The notes: a model not told the origin generated them from the sequence alone. A stretch of 64,000 bases of DNA from Burkholderiaceae bacterium (GCA_023150375.1 JAKLLA010000002.1:62001-126000); one strand, 5' to 3'; counted from the first letter of the stretch, positions 50,990 to 60,822 are shown. Numbers and translations: made by a program.

Positions 50990-53037
50990 ACGCCTCCGAC
51001 CTGAACGCCCCCTCCAACCCCCTGCTGGCCACCGGGCCCCTGCCCGCCTTCGACGCGATCCGGCCGGAGCACGTCACCCCCGCCATCGAGGCCCTGCTTG
51101 CCGATGCCGACGCGGCCCTCGAGCGCGCCGTCGGCGAGGCCACGCCAGCCGACTTCGACGCCCTGTCGCGGGTGCTGTCGGTGGCCACCGAGCGCCTGGG
51201 CTGTGCCTGGGGCGCCGTCAGCCACCTCAAGAGCGTGGCCGACACGCCGGCGCTGCGCGCCGCCTACAACGAGAACCTGCCCAAGGTCACCGAGTTCTAC
51301 ACCCGCCAGGGCGCCGACGAGCGGCTCTACGCCAAGTACAAGGCCATCGCCTCGGGGCCGGCGGCCGCCGGGCTGAACCCGGCGCGCCGGCAGCTGCTGG
51401 CGCACTGGCTGCGCGACTTCGTGCTCTCCGGCGCCGAGCTGCAGGGCCAGGCCAGGCAGCGCTACACGCAGATCCAGGAAGAGCTGGCGCGCCTGTCGCA
51501 GCAGTTCTCCGAGCATGTGCTGGACGCCACCGACGGCTTCGAGCTGGTGGTGGGCGCCGAGCGGCTGGCCGGCGTGCCCGAGGACGTGCTCGCCGCCACC
51601 CGCACCGACGCGGGCCACCGCCTGACGCTGCACATGCCGGTCTACCTGCCGGTGCTGCAGTACGCCGACGACCGCGCGCTGCGCGAGCAGCTCTACACCG
51701 CCTACGTCACCCGCGCCAGCGAGGCCGGGCCGGCCGAGCGCGACAACAGCGCGCTGATGGTGCAGATCCTGCGCCTGCGCCAGGAGGAGGCGAAGCTGCT
51801 GGGCTACGCCAGCTACGCCGAGGTGTCGCTGGTGCCGAAGATGGCGCGCGACCCGGCCGAGGTGCTGAAGTTCCTGCGTGACCTGGCCGCGCGGGCGCGG
51901 CCCTACGCCGAACGCGACCTGGCCGAACTGCGCACCTTCGCCGCCGAACGGCTCGGCCTGGCCGACCTGCAGGCCTGGGACGTGCCCTACGCCAGCGAGA
52001 AGCTCAAGCAGGCGCGCTACGCCTTCAGCGAGCAGGAGCTCAAGCAGTACTTCACCGAGCCGAAGGTGCTCGACGGGCTGTTCCGCATCGTCGAGACGCT
52101 GTTCGACGTGCGCATCCGCCCCGAGCCGGCCGCCGTCTGGCACGACAGCGTGCGCTTCTACCGCATCGAGCGCCCCTGCCCGCAGCCCGACGGCGTGCCC
52201 ACGCTGATCGGCCGCTTCTACCTCGACCCCTACGCCCGCCCCGGCAAGCGCCCCGGCGCCTGGATGGACGATGTGCGCAGCCGCTGGCAGCGCCCGGACA
52301 CGAACCGGCTGCAGACCCCGGTGGCGCACCTGGTGTGCAACTTCTCCGCCCCGGTGGACGGCAAGCCGGCCCTGCTGACGCACGACGAGGTGCAGACGCT
52401 CTTCCACGAGGCCGGCCACGGCCTGCACCACCTGCTCACCCAGGTCGACGAGCTGGGCGTCTCGGGCATCTCCGGCGTCGAATGGGACGCGGTGGAACTG
52501 CCCAGCCAGTTCATGGAGAACTTCTGCTGGGAATGGGAAGTGCTGCGCCACATGACCGCCCATGTCGAGACCGGCGCGCCGCTGCCGCGTGCGCTGTTCG
52601 ACAAGATGATCGCGGCGAAGAACTTCCAGAGCGGGCTGATGACGCTGCGCCAGGTCGAGTTCGCGCTGCTGGACATGCGCCTGCATGCCGAGCCGGGCCT
52701 CGAGGCGGACATCCAGGGGCTGGTGGACGCGGTGCGCCGTGAGGTGGCGGTGCTGATTCCGCCGGCCTTCAACCGCTTCCAGCACACCTTCTCGCACATT
52801 TTCGCAGGCGGCTACGCGGCGGGCTACTACAGCTACAAGTGGGCCGAGGTGCTGAGTGCCGACGCCTGGAGCGCCTTCGAGGAAGAAGGCGTGCTCAACC
52901 CCGAGACCGGCCGGCGCTACCGCGAGGCCGTGCTCGAGGCGGGCGGCGCGCGCGACGCGATCGACAACTTCCGGGCCTTCCGCGGCCGCGAGCCGAGCAT
53001 CGACGCCCTGCTGCGCCACCAGGGCATGGCCGGCTGA
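50986..53037 (+). CDS. prlC: Oligopeptidase A, M3 metallopeptidase
   Basis: A 683-residue cytoplasmic zinc peptidase degrading short peptides. The zinc motif [11 protein letters not shown] is present, with [20 protein letters not shown] supplying the third ligand region. N-terminal [21 protein letters not shown] matches the family. Four-base overlap with folD indicates an operon. Confidence 0.95.
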   Translation: MNASDLNAPSNPLLATGPLPAFDAIRPEHVTPAIEALLADADAALERAVGEATPADFDALSRVLSVATERLGCAWGAVSHLKSVADTPALRAAYNENLPKVTEFYTRQGADERLYAKYKAIASGPAAAGLNPARRQLLAHWLRDFVLSGAELQGQARQRYTQIQEELARLSQQFSEHVLDATDGFELVVGAERLAGVPEDVLAATRTDAGHRLTLHMPVYLPVLQYADDRALREQLYTAYVTRASEAGPAERDNSALMVQILRLRQEEAKLLGYASYAEVSLVPKMARDPAEVLKFLRDLAARARPYAERDLAELRTFAAERLGLADLQAWDVPYASEKLKQARYAFSEQELKQYFTEPKVLDGLFRIVETLFDVRIRPEPAAVWHDSVRFYRIERPCPQPDGVPTLIGRFYLDPYARPGKRPGAWMDDVRSRWQRPDTNRLQTPVAHLVCNFSAPVDGKPALLTHDEVQTLFHEAGHGLHHLLTQVDELGVSGISGVEWDAVELPSQFMENFCWEWEVLRHMTAHVETGAPLPRALFDKMIAAKNFQSGLMTLRQVEFALLDMRLHAEPGLEADIQGLVDAVRREVAVLIPPAFNRFQHTFSHIFAGGYAAGYYSYKWAEVLSADAWSAFEEEGVLNPETGRRYREAVLEAGGARDAIDNFRAFRGREPSIDALLRHQGMAG

Positions 53038-53058
53038 GGCCCGGGCCGAGGGCGCGCC

Positions 53059-54753
53059 GTGGTCCTGCCGCGCGCTGCCCCGGACCGCCGGCGCTGGCTC
53101 GGCCAGGCGGCCGCCTCACTGGCCGGGGCCGCCCTGCCGGGCGCGGCGCGCAGCGACGGCGCGCTGCTCGAACTGCGCGTGGACAGCCGCGCCGCCGGCC
53201 GCCCGATCAGCCCGCTGATCTACGGCCTGAACTGGGCTGATGTGGCCACGCTGCGCGACCTCGACACCCCGCTGAACCGCCAGGGCGGCAACAGCTGCTC
53301 GCGCTACCACTGGCAGCTCAACGCCCACGCCGCCGGCGCCGACTGGTACTTCCAGAGCCTGCCCAGCGAGGGCGAGGGCGCCGGCGCGCGGGTGCACCGC
53401 TTCGTCGAGGCCACGCGGCAGGCCGGTGCGCAGGCCATGGTCACGCTGCCGATGATCGACTGGCTGGCCCGCCTCGGCCCCGGGCGGCGCAAGCTGGCCA
53501 GCTTCTCGCAGGCGCGCTACGGCGCGCAGAGCGGCTTCGACGCGCAGTGGTTTCCCGACGCCGGCAACGGCCTGCGCCGCGAGGACGGCCAGCCGCTGCG
53601 CGGCAACGACCCGGCCGACGCCGGCAGCCCGAACAGCCCGGCGCTGCAGCAGGCCTGGGTGCAGCGGCTGCGGCGCCGCCACGGCAGCGCCCTGCGCTGG
53701 TATGTGCTGGACAACGAGCCCAGCCTCTGGCACGTCACCCACCGCGATGTGCAGCCCGAGGGGCTGACGATGGACGGCGCACTGCGCCGCATGGTCGACT
53801 ACGCCCGGGCGATCCGCCGCGCCGATCCCGAGGCCCGCATCGCCGGTCCCGAGGAATGGGGCTGGAGCGGCTGGTTCCACAGCGGCTACGACCAGCAGTG
53901 GCGCCGCGCGCAGCAGTGGTGCTGCCCGGGGCCCGACCGCGAGCGGCACGGCGGGGCCGACTACCTGCCCTGGCTGCTTGCAGGGCTGCACGAGGCCTCG
54001 CAGCGCGAAGGGATGCGGCTGCTGGATGCCTGTTCGCTGCACTTCTACCCCGAAGGCGGCGAGCACGGTACGGATGTCAGCCCCGCGATGCAGCGCCGCC
54101 GCAACCGCTCCACCCGGGCCCTGTGGGATGCCGGGCATGTCGACGAGAGCTGGATCGGCGAGCCGGTGCGGCTGATTCCCCGCCTGCGCGACTGGGTGGC
54201 GCAGCACTTCCCCGGCCTGCAGCTGGCCCTCACCGAGTACAGCTGGGGCGCCGAGGCACACATGAACGGTGCCACCGCGCAGGCCGACCTGCTGGGGCTG
54301 TTCGGCCGCGAAGGGCTGGACCTGGCGGCACGCTGGGAGGCGCCTGCGGCGGGCACGCCGACCTACCTGGCGATGAAGCTCTACCGCAACCCGGACGGCC
54401 GGCGGCGGGGCTTCGGCGACCGCAGCCTGCCGGTGCAGGGCGACGACCCGGACCGCCTGGCCGCCTTCGCCGCGCGGCGCAGCGACGACGGCGCGCTCAC
54501 GCTGATGCTGGTGCACAAGGAGCTGGCGCAGGACCAGCCGCTGCGGATCCGGGTGGACGGCTGGCCGCACCGCCCCGCCGCGCCGGCCTGGCAGGCCTGG
54601 CAACTCGCCCGCAGCGGCTCGGACGGTGCGGACGGCCGCTCACGTGCGGCGATCTCCCCCCTGCCGCTGCCGACGCACGACGCGGGCGAGGCGCTCGCCC
54701 TGACGCTGCCCGCGCAGAGCGTGACGCTGCTGGTGCTGCCCCGCCCGGCCTGA
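53059..54753 (+). CDS. Glycoside hydrolase family 44-like exported enzyme
   Basis: A 564-residue protein beginning with a Tat-type signal (RRRWLGQAAASLAGAALPGAA) from a GTG start. GH44 features: SPLIYGLNWA, NRQGGNSCSRYHWQLNAHA, WYVLDNEPSLWHVTHRDV with the acid/base Glu, AGPEEWGWSGW, and LALTEYSWGAEAH with the nucleophile Glu. Family activity is endo-beta-1,4-glucanase or xyloglucanase. The C-terminal 100 residues are a beta domain; no carbohydrate-binding module is recognised. 21 bp after prlC. Confidence 0.87.
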   Translation: MVLPRAAPDRRRWLGQAAASLAGAALPGAARSDGALLELRVDSRAAGRPISPLIYGLNWADVATLRDLDTPLNRQGGNSCSRYHWQLNAHAAGADWYFQSLPSEGEGAGARVHRFVEATRQAGAQAMVTLPMIDWLARLGPGRRKLASFSQARYGAQSGFDAQWFPDAGNGLRREDGQPLRGNDPADAGSPNSPALQQAWVQRLRRRHGSALRWYVLDNEPSLWHVTHRDVQPEGLTMDGALRRMVDYARAIRRADPEARIAGPEEWGWSGWFHSGYDQQWRRAQQWCCPGPDRERHGGADYLPWLLAGLHEASQREGMRLLDACSLHFYPEGGEHGTDVSPAMQRRRNRSTRALWDAGHVDESWIGEPVRLIPRLRDWVAQHFPGLQLALTEYSWGAEAHMNGATAQADLLGLFGREGLDLAARWEAPAAGTPTYLAMKLYRNPDGRRRGFGDRSLPVQGDDPDRLAAFAARRSDDGALTLMLVHKELAQDQPLRIRVDGWPHRPAAPAWQAWQLARSGSDGADGRSRAAISPLPLPTHDAGEALALTLPAQSVTLLVLPRPA

Positions 54754-54805
54754 GCGAGGCGGGCCCAGCGCCGCCGATGCCGCCACTGCCGTCACCAAGG
54801 TCTCC

Positions 54806-57085
54806 TCAGCCCGGCGGCGACGCCGGATTCGACGCCGAGCTGTAGAAGCGGTAGCGGTTGCGGCCGGACTGCTTGGCCTCGTACATCGCCAGGTCGGCAT
54901 GGCGCATCAGGGCCTCCTCGTCCTCGCCGTCGCGCGGGAACAGCGCGATGCCGATGCTGAAGGCCGCGCTCAGCCGCGGTGCGCCGCGCAGGTGGTAGGG
55001 CTGCCCGACCACCTCGAGCAGGTGGGCGGCCACGGCAGCCGCCCCGGCCTCGCCGTCGATCTGCGGCAGCAGCACGACGAACTCGTCGCCGCCCAGGCGG
55101 CAGGCGGTGTCGCTGCTTCGCAGGGCGCTGGCCAGGCGCTGCGCCACCTCGCGCAGCAGGGCATCGCCGCAGGCGTGGCCGTGCCGATCGTTGACCGCCT
55201 TGAAGTGGTCCAGGTCCATGAACATCAGCGCGAAGGGCTGCTGGCTGCGGCGCGCCAGCTGCAGACACTGCTGCAGACGGTCGCGCAGCAGCAGGCGGTT
55301 GGGCAGGCCGGTCAGGCCGTCGTGCTGGGCCTGGTGCGCCAGCTGCACCGCCAGGGCATGCGCCTGCGTGACGTCCTGGAAGGTGGCCACCGCCCCCACC
55401 AGCGCACCGGCGGCATCGAACATCGGCGCCACCGACTCGTGGATCGGGTGTTCCCGGCCGTGCCGGTCGCGCAGCAGCACCGTGGGCGGCAGGGCCGGCC
55501 GCTCGCGCCGGTGCAGGCACAGCGCGATGGGGTCGGGCAGCTCCGCCCCGCTGTCGACGTCCAGCCGCAGCAGCACCTCGCCATAGAGCGCACCGTAGAC
55601 CGCCTCCAGCGTCCAGCCGGTCAGCGTGGTGGCCACCGGGTTCAGGTACTCGATGCGGCCCTGCGCGTCGGTGGTGATCACCGCATCGGCCACGCTTTCC
55701 AGGGTGACGCGGCTGCGCAGGTGCTGCAGCGCCAGCTGCTCGGCCAGGCGTTTGCGCGTCACGTCCTCCAGCACGGCATGCAGGCGCACCGGGCGGCCCT
55801 CGGCATCGACCTCGCAGGTGGCGGCGAACAGCACGTCCAGCCAGCGCCCGTCGGGCAGCGGCAGGCGGTACTCGATGTCGCGGCAGGCCGCGCTCGACAG
55901 CAGCGCCGGCAGGTCCTGCTCCACCCAGCGCCGCCGCGAGGCCTCGTCGAGGAAGTCGCCCGCCAGGCGGCCGATGACCTCCTCGCGGCGCCGTCCCAGC
56001 CGCTCCAGCCAGAGCGTGCTGACACCCAGCACACGGCCATCGGGGCTGCAGGACATCAGCATCGCCGGCGTGCCCTCGTACAGGGTCAGCAGCCGCTCGT
56101 GGCTGCGCTCGAGCACCTCCCGCTGGCGTGCGGCCTGCTGCACCGCAGCGGCCAGCAGCAGCGGCGGCAGCAGCACCGCCAGCAGGGGCAGCGTCAGCAG
56201 CACCGGCTGCCAGTCGGCCGTCCAGGGCGGCAGCGGCACCCAGCCCTGCGCGACCATCGCCCCGACCGCCAGCGCCAGCAGCAGCAGCAGCGCGGCCAGT
56301 GCCACGAAGGGCAGCGCCATGGCCGCCAGTGCCAGCGGCAGCACCAGGTAGACGAAGGGAAAGGGAACCTGCGGCAGCACCAGCATCGCCGTGCCCAGCG
56401 CCAGCAGCAGCAGCGCCGGCAGCTCCCAGCCGCCCAGCTGGCGACGCAGCTGGTCGCGGCTGTAGGCCAGCAGCCCCAGGCCGAGGGGCAGCAGGGCGGT
56501 CGAGCCGAGCAGTCCGCTGGCGAACCAGGTCGGTGCCAGGCGGTACCAGGGGCCCAGCCCCTGCAGCGACAGCAGCAGCGTGGCCGCCAGCGCCCCGGCC
56601 GCCGCCGGCAGCAGCGCCCCCTGCCAGAGCACCTGGGCGCAGTGCAGCGGGCCGTCCTGCACGCGCCGGTAGGCCCCGGAGGCCGACAGCGCCAGCGCGC
56701 CCACCAGCGTCTCGATCAGGTTGGCCGGCACGAAGCTGAAGGCCAGCAGCCAGCCGTCGCCCCACCAGAGGTTGGCCAGGCCGATGGCCAGCCCCTGCAG
56801 CGCCAGCAGCCCCGGCCAGTGGCGCCGCGGGGCGACGGTGAGCAGGCACATGGCCCAGGCGTTGGGCAGCCAGAGCATGGCGACGTGGCCCGGCATACGC
56901 GACAGCGCCAGTGCCAGCATCGCCAGCAGCAGGGCCCCGCCGAACTGGGCCCCCAGCACCCAGGCGGGGCGCCGCGCCAGCAGGCCGAGCAGCTCGGCCT
57001 CCAGCACGGGCTGCAGCGGTGGCGGTGCGGCGGCCGCGGCGGCAGGCGGCACTGCCGGGCCGAGGACTTGCGGATCGGTGCTCAT
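54806..57085 (-). CDS. MASE1-like membrane diguanylate cyclase with two PAS domains
   Basis: A 759-residue protein. About ten helices in the first 300 residues (MASE1-like, starting near AQFGGALLLAMLALALSRMP), then two PAS regions (LLTLYEGTPAMLMSC and LESVADAVITTDAQGRIEYL) and a GGDEF domain: HDGLTGLPNRLLL, MDLDHFKAVND and RLGGDEFVVLLP. The allosteric I-site RSSD lies five residues before GGDEF, so product inhibition is expected. It makes cyclic di-GMP at the inner membrane. Coupled to the upstream solute-binding gene by a 4-bp overlap. Confidence 0.9.
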   Translation of the reverse strand: MSTDPQVLGPAVPPAAAAAAPPPLQPVLEAELLGLLARRPAWVLGAQFGGALLLAMLALALSRMPGHVAMLWLPNAWAMCLLTVAPRRHWPGLLALQGLAIGLANLWWGDGWLLAFSFVPANLIETLVGALALSASGAYRRVQDGPLHCAQVLWQGALLPAAAGALAATLLLSLQGLGPWYRLAPTWFASGLLGSTALLPLGLGLLAYSRDQLRRQLGGWELPALLLLALGTAMLVLPQVPFPFVYLVLPLALAAMALPFVALAALLLLLALAVGAMVAQGWVPLPPWTADWQPVLLTLPLLAVLLPPLLLAAAVQQAARQREVLERSHERLLTLYEGTPAMLMSCSPDGRVLGVSTLWLERLGRRREEVIGRLAGDFLDEASRRRWVEQDLPALLSSAACRDIEYRLPLPDGRWLDVLFAATCEVDAEGRPVRLHAVLEDVTRKRLAEQLALQHLRSRVTLESVADAVITTDAQGRIEYLNPVATTLTGWTLEAVYGALYGEVLLRLDVDSGAELPDPIALCLHRRERPALPPTVLLRDRHGREHPIHESVAPMFDAAGALVGAVATFQDVTQAHALAVQLAHQAQHDGLTGLPNRLLLRDRLQQCLQLARRSQQPFALMFMDLDHFKAVNDRHGHACGDALLREVAQRLASALRSSDTACRLGGDEFVVLLPQIDGEAGAAAVAAHLLEVVGQPYHLRGAPRLSAAFSIGIALFPRDGEDEEALMRHADLAMYEAKQSGRNRYRFYSSASNPASPPG

Positions 57086-57942
57086 CGACTCCCTCCACCG
57101 GCAGAGCCCCCGGGCCGCGGACCGGCGGCCCGCTGGCGCCGGCGCCGCAGCAACCACCACAGCCCCGCCCCCAGCCCCATCGCGGCCAGACCGGCGCGGC
57201 CGAGCCAGCGACGCGGCGAGGTCGGCAGCGTCGCGGAGTCGGGACCGATCCAGCGCTCCACCAGCGCATCCCGCTCGGCCAGCGGCAGCGCCGCCAGAGC
57301 GGTCTGCAGATCCTGGCCGATCTCGGGCCGGTCGCGCCGCCAGGCAAAACTCAGCGCGTAGTCGAAGCCCACCGGCTCGCCCAGCGCCAGCCCGTCCAGG
57401 CGCAGCCGGGCGATCAGGAAGCGGGCGCTGGCCACATCGAGCACGGCCGCGTCGACCTCGCCGCGGCCGAGCAGGCGCAGCGCCTGTGCATCGTCGCTCA
57501 CGGCCCGCCAGCGCACTCCGGGGTGGGTGCGCTGCACATGCGCCTGAACCGCATAGCCGGCGCCCACGGCCACCGGCCGGCCCGCGTAGCCGCCGAGCGC
57601 CGCCGGCCCGGCACCGGCACGGTGCAGCAGCAGCGCGGGCACCGAGACATAGGGGGCACTGAAGTCCAGGTACTGCGCCCGCTCGGGGGTGGGCCGCAGC
57701 GAGGAGAGCAGGTCCACCTCGCCGCGTCGGGCGGCCGCCAGGTTCTCGGCCAGCGGTCGCGGCGGCAGCACCTCGAGCTGCCAGCGGGCCTGCGCGGCCA
57801 GCCGGGCCAGCAGGTCCATCGACAGCCCCTGGATGCGGCCGTCCTCGTCGCGGAAGACGAAGGGGCCGTAGTCGGCCTCGGGCGCAAAACGCACCCGCAG
57901 CGGGGATGCTGGCGGCGCACGTTCAGTTTCCGGCATGCACAT
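57082..57942 (-). CDS. Solute-binding (SBP_bac_3) domain protein with C-terminal anchor
   Basis: A 286-residue protein. The periplasmic-binding fold of amino-acid-type receptors is evident: VRFAPEADYGPFVFRDEDGRIQGLSMD (strand 1 and helix), YLDFSAPYVSVPALLL, and GEVDAAVLDVASA. A single helix (LGRAGLAAMGLGAGLWWLL, about 246-264) and a basic tail end it. No signal peptide is visible in this frame, which is odd for the fold. It overlaps the diguanylate cyclase start (ATGA), so it probably acts as that enzyme's sensor. Confidence 0.75.
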   Translation of the reverse strand: MCMPETERAPPASPLRVRFAPEADYGPFVFRDEDGRIQGLSMDLLARLAAQARWQLEVLPPRPLAENLAAARRGEVDLLSSLRPTPERAQYLDFSAPYVSVPALLLHRAGAGPAALGGYAGRPVAVGAGYAVQAHVQRTHPGVRWRAVSDDAQALRLLGRGEVDAAVLDVASARFLIARLRLDGLALGEPVGFDYALSFAWRRDRPEIGQDLQTALAALPLAERDALVERWIGPDSATLPTSPRRWLGRAGLAAMGLGAGLWWLLRRRRQRAAGPRPGGSAGGGSR

Positions 57943-58047
57943 TCCCCCGCGTTGCCCGGCGCTGCCGCTGCAGCGCCGCCGGCCGCGAGCATGACCCGCA
58001 CCGGCAGCTTTGGCAAGAAGCGCGGCGGTCGATGCCCGCCACGGCCT

Positions 58048-59166
58048 TCAGCGGCGCCGTCGCGCCGCGCTGGCCGGGCGCCGGGCGGCCGCCACCCGGC
58101 GCGGGTCGGCCGGCCAGTCGGCGGGGACTGCCGTCGGCCGCGACGGCTGCGTCGATGCGGCCGGCTCGGCGCCCTCCCGAGCCGCCCCGCCCTCCTCCTC
58201 CGTGCCCTGCGCACCGTCCACATCGACGCCCGGATCGCCGCGGCCGGCCTGCCAGGCCAGCGCCTGCTGGTACAGCGCGTTGCGCGGCTGGCCGCTGGCC
58301 TGCGCGCACAGGGCCACGGCCTGCCGCAGCGGCAGTTCTTCCAGCAGGGTCCGCAGCAGGCGGTCCACCGGCACCGCCGCCGGCTCGGCCGCGGCGTCGG
58401 CAGCCTCGCGCAGGGGGGCATGCAGCACCAGCACGAACTCGCCGCGCCGGTGGTCGGCCTGCAGCGCCAGCCAGCCCGGCAGCTCGGCGGCGAGCAGGCT
58501 GTGGATCTGCTCGAACTGCTTGGTCAGCTCGCGGCAGACCGTGACGCGCCGCCCGGGCAGGCTGGCGGCCAGGTCGTCGGCCAGATCGGCGATGCGGTGC
58601 GGCGCCTCGAACAGCACCACGCTGGCGCGCTCGCCCTCCAGGGCCGCCAGCCGGGACCGCCGCGCCGCCGACTGGGTGGGCAGGAAGCCCTCGAAGCGGA
58701 AGCCCTGCGCCCGCACATCGCCGGCCACGCTGAGCGCGGTGACCACGCTGCTGGCCCCGGGCAGTGGCAGCACCCGCAGGCCGGCGGCCTGCACCGCCGC
58801 GACCAGCCGGGCCCCGGGGTCGGAGACCGCCGGCGTGCCGGCATCGCTGACGTAGGCGATACGCTCGCCGCGCTGCAGGCGCGCGACGATGCCGGCCGCC
58901 GCCGCCTCCTCGTTGTGCTCGTGCACCGCCAGCAGCGGGCGGTACAGGCCCAGGCGCTGCAGCAGCGCGCCGCTGAGCCGGGTGTCCTCGCAGGCCACCG
59001 CGTCGACCACGCCGAGCAGGTGCAGCGCGCGCAGGCTGAGGTCGGCCAGGTTGCCGATCGGCGTGGCCACGACATACAGTGTGGCAGCGGGCAGGTCCTG
59101 GCCGGCGGTGGCCAGCGCGGCGGCCTGCTGCAGCAGGTGGGAGGGGTTCGAGATGTCCAGGGTCAC
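58048..59166 (-). CDS. rsmI: 16S rRNA 2'-O-ribose C1402 methyltransferase RsmI
   Basis: A 372-residue protein. The tetrapyrrole-methylase-like core is clear: LYVVATPIGNLADLSLRALH, CEDTRLSGALLQRLG, AYVSDAGTPAVSDPG and PGASSVVTALSVAG. The core plus the usual C-terminal helix bundle ends about residue 300; a further 70-residue Glu/Gly/Ala/Arg-rich tail is unusual. A GTG (59164-59166) starts it, 14 bp inside the divergent yraN start. Confidence 0.92.
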   Translation of the reverse strand: MTLDISNPSHLLQQAAALATAGQDLPAATLYVVATPIGNLADLSLRALHLLGVVDAVACEDTRLSGALLQRLGLYRPLLAVHEHNEEAAAAGIVARLQRGERIAYVSDAGTPAVSDPGARLVAAVQAAGLRVLPLPGASSVVTALSVAGDVRAQGFRFEGFLPTQSAARRSRLAALEGERASVVLFEAPHRIADLADDLAASLPGRRVTVCRELTKQFEQIHSLLAAELPGWLALQADHRRGEFVLVLHAPLREAADAAAEPAAVPVDRLLRTLLEELPLRQAVALCAQASGQPRNALYQQALAWQAGRGDPGVDVDGAQGTEEEGGAAREGAEPAASTQPSRPTAVPADWPADPRRVAAARRPASAARRRR

Positions 59167-59566
59167 GCTCGGGCGGGTCGGAGAACGGCAGGAGGACGCC
59201 TCGGCCGCGCAACGCGGGCAGGCGGGCGAGGACCGGGCGCTGGCCCATCTGCAGGCACAGGGGCTGCGGCTGCTGACGCGCAATTATCGAGTCGCGCGAG
59301 GCCCGTCGGCCCCCGCCGGCGAGGTGGACCTGGTGATGTGGGCGCCCGACGGCACGCTGGTCTTCGTCGAGGTGCGCCAGCGCCGCAGCCTGCGCCAGGG
59401 CGGCGCGGCCGCCAGCATCGGCGCGGGCAAGCGCGCGCGCATCGTCTATGCGGCGCGGCACTACCTGAGCCGCTGGCGCGGCCCGCTGCCGCCCTGCCGC
59501 TTCGACGTCGTGGCCATCGACGACGGCGTGCTGCAGTGGCTGCCGGCGGCCTTCGATGCGGCTTGA
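59153..59566 (+). CDS. yraN: YraN/UPF0102 nuclease-fold protein
   Basis: A 137-residue protein of the UPF0102 family. Restriction-endonuclease-like motifs: GEDRALAHLQAQGLRLLTRN, GEVDLVMWAPDG and VFVEVRQRR. Cellular role unknown; linked to DNA metabolism. Start region overlaps the divergent rsmI start. It leads a yraN-diaA-like-BON gene set equivalent to E. coli yraN-diaA-dolP. Confidence 0.88.
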   Translation: MSRVTLGRVGERQEDASAAQRGQAGEDRALAHLQAQGLRLLTRNYRVARGPSAPAGEVDLVMWAPDGTLVFVEVRQRRSLRQGGAAASIGAGKRARIVYAARHYLSRWRGPLPPCRFDVVAIDDGVLQWLPAAFDAA

Positions 59567-59623
59567 AACGCCCGGCCCTGCCGCGCCTGCGGGAAAGCCC
59601 GGGGGCCTCGGTATCATCGGCGC

Positions 59624-60175
59624 ATGCTCGAACAACGGATCCAGCAGCACTTCTTCGACAGTGCGGACCTGAAGTACGCTGCGGTGGACGTGCTCACCCG
59701 CCCGATCCACGACGCGGCGCATGCCCTGCTGGGCTGCATCACCTCCGGCAGCAAGCTGCTGGTGGCCGGCAGCGGGCCGGCCGCCGCGCTGGCGCGCCAT
59801 GCCGCGCAGTGCCTGGTCGGCCAGTTCGAACGCGAACGCCCGCCGCTGGCCGCGCTCGCCCTGGACGACGGCCCGGGCAGCGACTGGTCGCGCCAGGTGC
59901 AGGCCCTGGGCCATCCTGGCGACCTGCTGCTGCTCGTCTGCCCGGCCGCGGCGGAGCCCGCCGCGCTGGAGGCCGTCTCGGCCGCACACGACAAGGAAAT
60001 GGCCGTGGTGGCGCTGACCGGCCAGTCGGCGGCGGCACTCGGCCGGGTGCTGGCGGAAACCGATGTGCACATCGCGGTGCCGCATGCCCGCAGCGCCCGG
60101 GTGCTCGAGGCCCAGTTGCTGGTGATCCACTGCCTGTGCGACGCCGTCGACCTGCAATTGCTCGGAGACCACTGA
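59624..60175 (+). CDS. diaA: DiaA-like SIS-domain protein with altered active loop
   Basis: A 183-residue SIS-domain protein. Start, spacing and C-terminus (ARSARVLEAQLLVIHCLCDAVD) resemble E. coli DiaA, which promotes replication initiation through DnaA. The sugar-phosphate loop CGNGTSA of DiaA/GmhA reads VAGSGPAAA (47-55), and the second STRG-type loop is VCPAAAEPA. It should thus not be an isomerase. Position between yraN and a BON lipoprotein supports DiaA. Confidence 0.8.
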   Translation: MLEQRIQQHFFDSADLKYAAVDVLTRPIHDAAHALLGCITSGSKLLVAGSGPAAALARHAAQCLVGQFERERPPLAALALDDGPGSDWSRQVQALGHPGDLLLLVCPAAAEPAALEAVSAAHDKEMAVVALTGQSAAALGRVLAETDVHIAVPHARSARVLEAQLLVIHCLCDAVDLQLLGDH

Positions 60176-60177
60176 CG

Positions 60178-60822
60178 ATGATGAACCCCGCCTGCTCCCC
60201 GTCGCGCCGCGGCCGTTCGCGCCGCCCTGCCCGCACCCTGCTGCTCGCCCTGCTGGCCGCCGGTACGCTGTCGGCCGGCTGCGCCCCGCTGATCGTCGGC
60301 GGCGCGGCCCTCGGCGGCGCGCTGGTGGCCACCGACCGCCGCCCCTCGGGCGTGCAGTTCGACGACCAGGCGCTGGAGGTGAAGGCGCGCAGCCGCATCC
60401 GCGAGGCCCTGGGCGAGCGCGCCCGGGTGTCGGTGAACGCCTACAACCGCCTGATCCTGCTCACCGGCGAGGTGCACCGCGACGAAGACCGGGCGAGCGC
60501 CGAGTCCGCGGTGGCCCGGCTCGAGAATGTCAAGGTGATCAACGAACTGGTGGTCGACTGGCCGCGCGGCGGCAGCGAACAGCAGTCCGACCTGGTGCTG
60601 GCCGGCAAGGTCAAGGCCCGCTTCGTCGACACCCGCGGGCTGGAATCGAATGCCTTCAGCGTGGTGGTGGACCGCGGCGCGGTCTACCTGATGGGCAAGG
60701 TCACCGAACAGGAGGCCGCCATCGCCGCCGAGGTGGCCCGCACCGTGCCGGGCGTGCGCAAGGTGGTGCGGGTGCTCGAGATCATCAGCGACGAGCAGCT
60801 GGCGGCGATCAAGGGCAAGTGA
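60178..60822 (+). CDS. dolP: BON-domain outer-membrane lipoprotein (DolP/YraP-like)
   Basis: A 214-residue lipoprotein: lipobox LSAGCAP, then two BON domains (LEVKARSRIREALGERARVS to VVDWPRG, and VKARFVDTRGLESNAFSVVV to VVRVLEI). DolP maintains outer-membrane integrity at the division site in E. coli. Two adjacent ATG codons; the upstream one is annotated. It abuts the convergent dehydrogenase gene with no gap. Confidence 0.9.
   Translation: MMNPACSPSRRGRSRRPARTLLLALLAAGTLSAGCAPLIVGGAALGGALVATDRRPSGVQFDDQALEVKARSRIREALGERARVSVNAYNRLILLTGEVHRDEDRASAESAVARLENVKVINELVVDWPRGGSEQQSDLVLAGKVKARFVDTRGLESNAFSVVVDRGAVYLMGKVTEQEAAIAAEVARTVPGVRKVVRVLEIISDEQLAAIKGK

Noticed and set aside
56911-60822. A very long plus-strand frame continuous with the BON protein
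   Set aside because: Only the end (60178-60822) matches a family; the upstream part is antisense to the cyclase, binding protein and rsmI genes.
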